This document shows, one piece after another, positions 58,571 to 64,000 of a stretch of DNA of 64,000 nucleotides. The DNA is taken from the NCBI RefSeq assembly GCF_017591425.1, contig NW_024464918.1, positions 22,658,001 through 22,722,000 on the forward strand, in the 5' to 3' direction. The DNA comes from Ochotona curzoniae. Its lineage: Eukaryota; Chordata; Mammalia; Lagomorpha; Ochotonidae. A model generated the notes under the pieces. The model was not told the DNA's origin and did no database searches. It was given only the letters and a program-made list of their open reading frames with translations. Position numbers and translations under genes: made by a program. The stretch's first letter is position 1; every line of letters begins with the position of its first letter.

Positions 58571-59189
58571 ACAATAGTAATAGTAATGTCAAAACAGCCC
58601 TGATGTTTCTAACGAGCCTGTATCAGTTGGCTTGGGGGCTGTGGCATTCACATGCCTCACAAGTTTCCCAGGCAATTCAGGAGCTAAAACACTGGGTAGA
58701 TAAATAAGGGTATTCTCTCACCCTCTTCTCTATAAAATGGAGTTGTTGAGAGATTCAAAACAATGGGAAAACACACTGAAATAGTTAAGTTGCAACGGAG
58801 CTAACTACCTGTCTCAGATGCATATGTCTGAAAGATCTTCAAGTTTGTTCTTTGCATCCCTTGTCCCCTTTTGTAAATGGATAGATAGTCTACACAGGCC
58901 AGTCACTCAGCCCTTTGAGTTGGAGAAGACCTTACATGGTTAAGCAGGGGAGTGAGGGTCAGGCATTGCTTGGTTTGGAGTGGCCCGTTCTAGACATGGA
59001 TACTAGCCAACCACTCAACTAATTTGAGTGTGACTTTGTGCCAAGCAGTTTTCCAGGCAGTAGTGATAGAAGGATGAATTAGGTGCTTATTTCTTTGAGA
59101 AGTTTTCTATTTCATTATTTAGCTAAGATATATAAATAAGCACATTGATGCCATTAACACACTGAGACCAGGACTGATATTAGCATCAT
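58571..59189. other. unique stretch with possible MIR
   Basis: 'ctcttctctataaaatggag' at about 58,723-58,742 and its surroundings (58,685-58,800) look like forward MIR. No gene. Confidence 0.4.
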
Positions 59190-59400
59190 GGGTAATAGTA
59201 AGTGCTCAGCAAGTGCCAGGCACAGGGCTACACCGTTTATGCGAACTGTCCAGTTTGGCCTCACAATATTGTAGAGGACTCTATTGTTATCCTTAGTAAG
59301 CATATAACACGGCTTAGTGATATTAACTAGGTTGCCCAAGAGCTTATAGGAAGTCCATATCAAAGGCAGGAATAAAGTCTGGCTGTCTACCTCAGCACCA
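59190..59400 (-). mobile_element. MIR SINE, well preserved
   Basis: Reverse MIR: 'gtaagtgctcagcaagtgcc', 'aggcacagggctacaccgtt', 'ttggcctcacaatattgtag', 'taggttgcccaagagcttat'. Confidence 0.75.
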
Positions 59401-61284
59401 CCATCCCTGCCCTTGAGCTACTCTGAGGTGTGTGGATGGTCCCAGAAGCTCCTCAGAGGCCACCTGCAGCAGCATTGGAATGTGCCAAAGGCCTTGTCTT
59501 AGGCTCATCATCACCTTTCTGGACTGCACAGTGGATGTCCTATGAGAGTTCCCATTATATAGATGGGGAAATTGAGGCTGATAGATGTGATACTTTTTCC
59601 GTGTTAATAGGTCTATTTACTGTATTCAGCTTTGTGTCAGAATCCATAGCCCACCCTCTTTCCATTCTGTCTTGCTGCTGATCTGAAGTTAGAACAGAAA
59701 TTGTTCTGAGGATGGTTCCTCTGCACATGCATTTCTGTTGGGAGCCTGAGATTATCCACACGACAGTCCAGATCACTTAGTAGTGATTGAGATGGTACTT
59801 TCTTGGAATGGTCCTCACAGCCCTATTCCAGGTCTGGTAGACAGCATGTATCCAGCAGGGATAATCTGTCTGGTGTTATCATGTCACGGTAGCTCAGAAG
59901 TTGGGAGTGTGTTGATGGAGGAGCCCATTTACATTACCCTGCAAGACCTGCCACTTACCATTGGTGTCTTTTCACTGTAGAGAGACAAGCACTCTTCTAA
60001 AATACCAATGCTATTCTAAATGTTTTTAACAAGAGGAGAGACCATACTGGCCTGACAATTATTCCAGCAGAGTTTTAGGGCATATTTCTGTATCAAATCT
60101 TATTTTTAAAAATCCCATATATGTGGATTTCATACACCAGGGGAATACTGGTTTTTCTTTTATAGTCTCTTTCCATCATTTTCTTCTGCCTCTGAATGCA
60201 GCACCAAGGATATTTGCTTTCTTTTTCTCCATCATATGTGGCAGTGTCTTTGACAATACTCATAAATCCCAAAATGAAGCTCTGTGCTCATTTGCTTTCC
60301 AGTGACAAGTTTTCCAAAGTTGTAGTTATTTCATGGGCCAAAACCAAACCAGTCTTCCCTCCCAGATCACCTGTCTTTGGCGGCTAACTATGTGCTTTAA
60401 TTCTCTTTCATATTCTCTGTAGAATTCATTCATTCTCTCTCTTCCTCTCTTCTAAGACCTCTGTGAGAGTTGCAGCAAAGTTGTGTAGCCCATGGATCAA
60501 GTCCTTGTGCTGTGTTTTTCATGTGCTACCAGGGAACACAGATTGGTGAAGGGCAATGCCCTGGCTTTCTGTCTCTTTTCTTGTGCCTTGGCTTTCTATT
60601 TGTTCAGTGGATAACTTACAACTAAGTGGTTTCTTCAGTGTTAGGGCCAGCAGGGGGAAAAAAAAGATAAAAAGCTGTAGTGGAGCAAAGAATCTGTCTG
60701 TGTTAGCCTTCTGTCACTGACTACTCAAGCCCACTTTGGGCTTCACCTCCATGATAAATGGTCCTGTTGTTCGGACGTTAGCAGTAAAAAAAAAAAAAAA
60801 AAATAGAACTAAATCTCGATGAAGCGAGGACAGAGACCCATTTGAGTGCACTGTACTTTAATATTCCTGAGATCCCATGGTGTTACGGTGGCTCCTTTGA
60901 ACATCCTCCCCAGGGTGAAACACTGGGCTGCCTTTGTTGCATCTGCTCTTTCAGCTGAATAAGACGTGGCCACTTCTGCTCACGACTCCCAGATCCTGCT
61001 GGATTGCTATGACTCCCGGAGAAACTGACCAGCCGGGGAAAAGGTAGAGGTTTCAGGCAGAGCATTTCAGCGTGTGTTGACAGGCGGGAGTGACTTACTC
61101 AGCAAATCCTGCTCGGAGGAGCTCCAGCCAATGAAGAGGCTATATCCCGGCTTGCTTGGGGGCTTCTGAGTTTGAGCTGCATGCAGAAATGTAAGGCAGT
61201 GCTTCCTGGCGCTGATGGCAAAATGGGACCCATCTCTAGTGATTCCCCAGGCTTCCCAGCTCTGCGGATCTGGAGGAGAACCTG
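59401..61284. other. unique stretch upstream of the exon candidate
   Basis: About 1.9 kb; a MIR scrap at 59,548-59,580 ('attatatagatggggaaatt'). An A-run of 18 at 60,786-60,803 has no retroposon attached that I can recognise. From 60,880 on, CpGs become more frequent, with a CCAAT at 61,128-61,132. This part may be regulatory. Confidence 0.4.
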
Positions 61285-61290
61285 TATAAA
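61285..61290 (+). promoter_or_regulatory. TATA box candidate
   Basis: 'tataaa' 100 bases before the ATG of the exon candidate, with a CCAAT about 155 bases further upstream. Transcription would start near 61,315-61,320 and leave a 5' UTR of about 70 bases. Confidence 0.35.
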
Positions 61291-61389
61291 CATAGTGGTG
61301 ATGTAGCCAGCTTCAGAGGCCGGGAGAATCCCGATGGCTTCAGCAGACGGGTTTTTTATTTAGCTTTTTATTTTTTTTTTATTTGGAAG

Positions 61390-61468
61390 ATGAAATGCTT
61401 CTCTCGTTACCTGCCTTACATCTTCAGACCTCCGAACACCATCCTCTCTTCCAGCTGCCACACGGAAG
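61390..61468 (+). CDS. candidate alternative first coding exon, gene unknown
   Basis: An ATG at 61,390 in good initiation context (A at -3) opens 26 codons plus one base, ending exactly at a strong splice donor, 'gaag|gtacag' (donor GT at 61,469-61,470). The next codons would join in phase 1. The peptide begins MKCFSRYLPYIF, continues RPPNTI and ends SSSCHTE. It is basic and aromatic with a cysteine at position 3, a pattern seen in short membrane-targeting N-termini. The unspliced frame runs 34 codons further through ordinary intron-like sequence. It reads like an alternative N-terminus of a larger host gene on the plus strand, whose next exon lies outside or was not found. I cannot name the gene. 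It could also be a chance coincidence. Confidence 0.4.
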
Positions 61469-61470
61469 GT

Positions 61471-63789
61471 ACAGACCAGAGAGGGACAGTGTCTGGGTGG
61501 GTGGGACAAAGTGGGCTGGTGTCTGACTTCCCACAGGTTCTGCTGACGCTGCTTTCTGTAGCTACTAGATAGCTGTCATTCCTGGCAGGAGCTTGTATCT
61601 GACAGACTTAGATCTGCTTCCGAAGAGCAGTCTGTCTTGTCTAGGAAAGGGGAAATATTTTCTGAAGAACAGCGTTATGCTGCAAAAAGGTGATCTCAAA
61701 GCTGACATAGCTGCTTAGAAAAAAATTCCCAAATGTTTTGCCAATTCCCCTTGTTCTAGTTAACATGCAAACAAGTCATTGCAACTAGCGCAAAGAAAAA
61801 CATTCCAGTGAGTGCTGCTACATACGTTTGTCCAAGATCTCGGTTTTTGTCACTGTGGGTTTAATAACTTGGTGCATGCCCAAGAAAGCAATTAGCTAAA
61901 TAGAATTGGCTCAGGACATGACTGGGGAATGTTGTTTGTTGCACTGGCTCCCTCGGAGTCTGCACTTGGGTTACAGGACAGGAAGCACACCGCTGACTTT
62001 CAGCACTTTTCAGCTGGAAATGTGGTTTGTGGAGGTTTTAAGTCACTACATTAAAGAAATAGTGAGCTGAGTCTTGTCCATACACCCCAGTTCCTATTCC
62101 TTTTGGGGACTTCCTCTTCTGCCATCTAATCTAGCATAAGAAGCATATGTATACATATACTTTCTGTATGCACGTGTGTGTGTGTGTATCTTGTAAACAT
62201 TCTGGCAATTCACCTTCAATTAAGAACCATAGGACTCAACATTTCTGTAGTCAGTAGCTGGTGTATATGTTCAAAGTATGGTCTGTCTCTATATATTTGA
62301 CACATCCTTGAAAAAGAACAATTTCAAGAAAAGCAATGGGTTGAACGTAGGCAGGCTGAGGGATGGTCCTGCTGCCAGTGCTCAGCTGAAAAGGGCTGGG
62401 GATGGTGGGTGGGGTACTGTGGCTCCAGCTCAGCCCTCATCCAGAACTGACTTGGTGACCTGTCTGTTCTGAAAACATTTCCCTGCTTCTCGTCCTCAGA
62501 GCAGGAACCTTTGGTCTGAAGCTATGTGTACAGGATGTCAGAAGCATACACACATATATGATACCAAAAGGCAGCTTTGAATTGATAGCCCCAGGAAAAG
62601 GGTCTGCATGTTTACAATTATGTTTCAGAACATCCTGGAACTGAGGCTGAGACATTGATGCCTCATAGACATTTTTTTTTTTTACAATGAGTTCTTTCCC
62701 TTATTTTTTTTTAATTGGTGACTAAAAAACAACAACAGCAAAAATAACCCATTGAGAAGTCTTTTCTCCTTTGGGAAGAGAAATCTGGTCAGTTCCTATA
62801 CACTAATAAGGAAAGCAAAAGGATGATGGCATCAATGAAAATATCCAGAGCTTTCCAGGTAGGAAAGACCTGATCCCCCCTAAGAAGCTGCCTACATGGC
62901 CTTTTTCTGTTTGGGTCCCATGACCTCTTCTCCCAGCATAGCCTTTGAGAACCCAAATATTTGCCCTGTACAGTTAGTACTTTGTAAATTATTCCAACTG
63001 AATATCCTCCCTCAAATGGACAAAAAACCAAAACTTTTAAAAATCAAATCAAGTTTATTTCTCGTAGTGAGCAGGAAAGCCTGTTTTGTCCCATTCAAAA
63101 CAAGTAATGTCTGCTTTATTCCTACCATCAGAATTTGAGGCAGAGATGGGAAGGCATGTTGAAAACCCAACAGAGACATAGATAAGGAACATGACACCTG
63201 TGAAACATTAAAACTATGCATGGGGCATGGGATGCGTGGGTGATTTGGGTATGACAAGGCATGAGTTGGATACCAAGTGAGCAGAGCCCAGTCCCTTCAT
63301 TGTTCTGTGCTCAGTTTTATCTGCAACATGGGAATCAGCAGACTTTCTCTGGATGTTGATAATTCAGTGTGGTAGTTGGGCCAAACTTTCTGTGAAACAG
63401 CATGTGACAGGTGCCATTTATTTTAGGGTATTGTGTCCCATATATTTTCTGAGATATTCTGAGTTTTCATTTATTACATTATCTCAAACCATGACTAGTT
63501 TCCTCAAACCCTTCGTTATCTCAAGAGAAACTGCATGCATTTAAACTTTGTCTCAAGAGAAAAATACTTCCAGATGAGAATGAGTCTATATATTGTGTCA
63601 TTCGTGTGTGTGCGCGCTTGGACGCACGTGTATGCACATTTCTTCAATCATGTCATCCTAGGCATGAATTTGTTCTGAAAAATTACAGCTGTGTACTTCA
63701 TATTTTATTTAGCTGAAAAATTTGAAAGTGAATCATTAGGAGATTTTCATCAAGTTGACAGAAATAACCTAAACTGCCTCTTTAAAAGT
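61471..63789. other. long unique stretch
   Basis: About 2.3 kb with short (TG)n runs at 62,176-62,187 and 63,605-63,612, and a small MIR scrap at 63,290-63,345 ('ttattctgcaacatgggaat'-like). No gene recognised. If 61,390-61,468 is an exon, this is the start of its intron. Confidence 0.45.
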
Positions 63790-64000
63790 AAACTCAGGGG
63801 CAGATGTTTGGTATGGATGTCAAAATGCCTCTTGTGGTGCCCACGTACCATTTTGAAATATCAGAGTTCAAGTCCTGGCTCACGCTGAGGTGTGCCCAGG
63901 AAGACAGAGGTACTCAGACTTCCTTTGTGGGAGACGTGGGCTGTGTTACCAGCTCCTGGCTTCAACCCTAACTCTGGTTCATGCTGGCTGTTGTGATAAT
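63790..64000 (+). mobile_element. CSINE, cut by the window end
   Basis: Forward C-repeat: 'ggggcagatgtttggtatgg', 'gtggtgcccacgtaccattt', 'tcagagttcaagtcctggct', 'ttgtgggagacgtgggctgt', 'cagctcctggcttcaaccct'. It continues beyond position 64,000. Confidence 0.8.

Noticed and set aside
60786..60803. A-run of 18 as tail of a processed gene
   Set aside because: The 600 bases before it contain no recognisable coding or repeat sequence and no AATAAA close by.

Overview
This window is mammalian nuclear DNA that is intronic or intergenic in character. It is AT-rich, has very few CpGs outside one short stretch, and has no run of spliceable coding exons. About thirty copies of the tRNA-derived lagomorph C-repeat SINE (CSINE), in both orientations and of all ages, identify the order as Lagomorpha. 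The wording of the two or three youngest copies (near 1,967-2,303 and 27,263-27,575) looks to me more like pika (Ochotona) than rabbit, but I judge that from memory and hold it loosely. No bacterial, plasmid or phage feature is present. Nearly all ORFs of 60-110 codons are by-products of SINE, LINE or simple repeats.

Layout. 1-9,900: CSINEs, MIRs and minus-strand L1 pieces, including a CSINE nested in an older CSINE (1,845-2,430). 9,900-21,800: mostly unique AT-rich DNA with MIRs, a hAT-type fragment (10,715-10,870), a CSINE whose pyrimidine tract became a (TG)n microsatellite (11,872-11,925), and L1 3' ends. 21,840-24,690: an L2, three CSINEs in a row and an LTR-like repeat that recurs at 57,300-57,590. 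26,081-28,000: the most interesting cluster. It holds a 189-codon minus-strand ORF that runs towards a poly(A) tract (retrocopy-like), a young CSINE with a perfect target-site duplication, and a GC-box/CCAAT-bearing stretch that is either a solo LTR or a promoter with a first exon. 30,240-34,260: an old L1M that keeps 5'-UTR-like, ORF2 and 3' segments and is cut by three CSINEs. 34,260-40,500: lower repeat density, with a palindromic RFX X-box (35,912-35,925) and two related exon-like segments (37,361-37,450 and 39,413-39,543). 40,500-53,990: CSINEs, two minus-strand L1 copies sharing a 3' UTR, an internally deleted Tigger element (46,010-46,495), a (CA)31 tract in an L1, an L2 and a MER20. 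54,000-64,000: L2, MIR and CSINE pieces plus two long unique stretches; one contains a TATA box followed by a short ATG-initiated reading frame ending at a splice donor (61,285-61,470), the best candidate host-gene exon.

No multi-gene system can be reconstructed. The few functional candidates are one possible alternative first coding exon, one possible retrocopy, one LTR/promoter, one X-box and one exon-like pair. I found no sign of a previously undescribed multi-gene system. Repeat family names come from recall of consensus sequences, not a database search, and element borders are approximate (about 10-30 bases).
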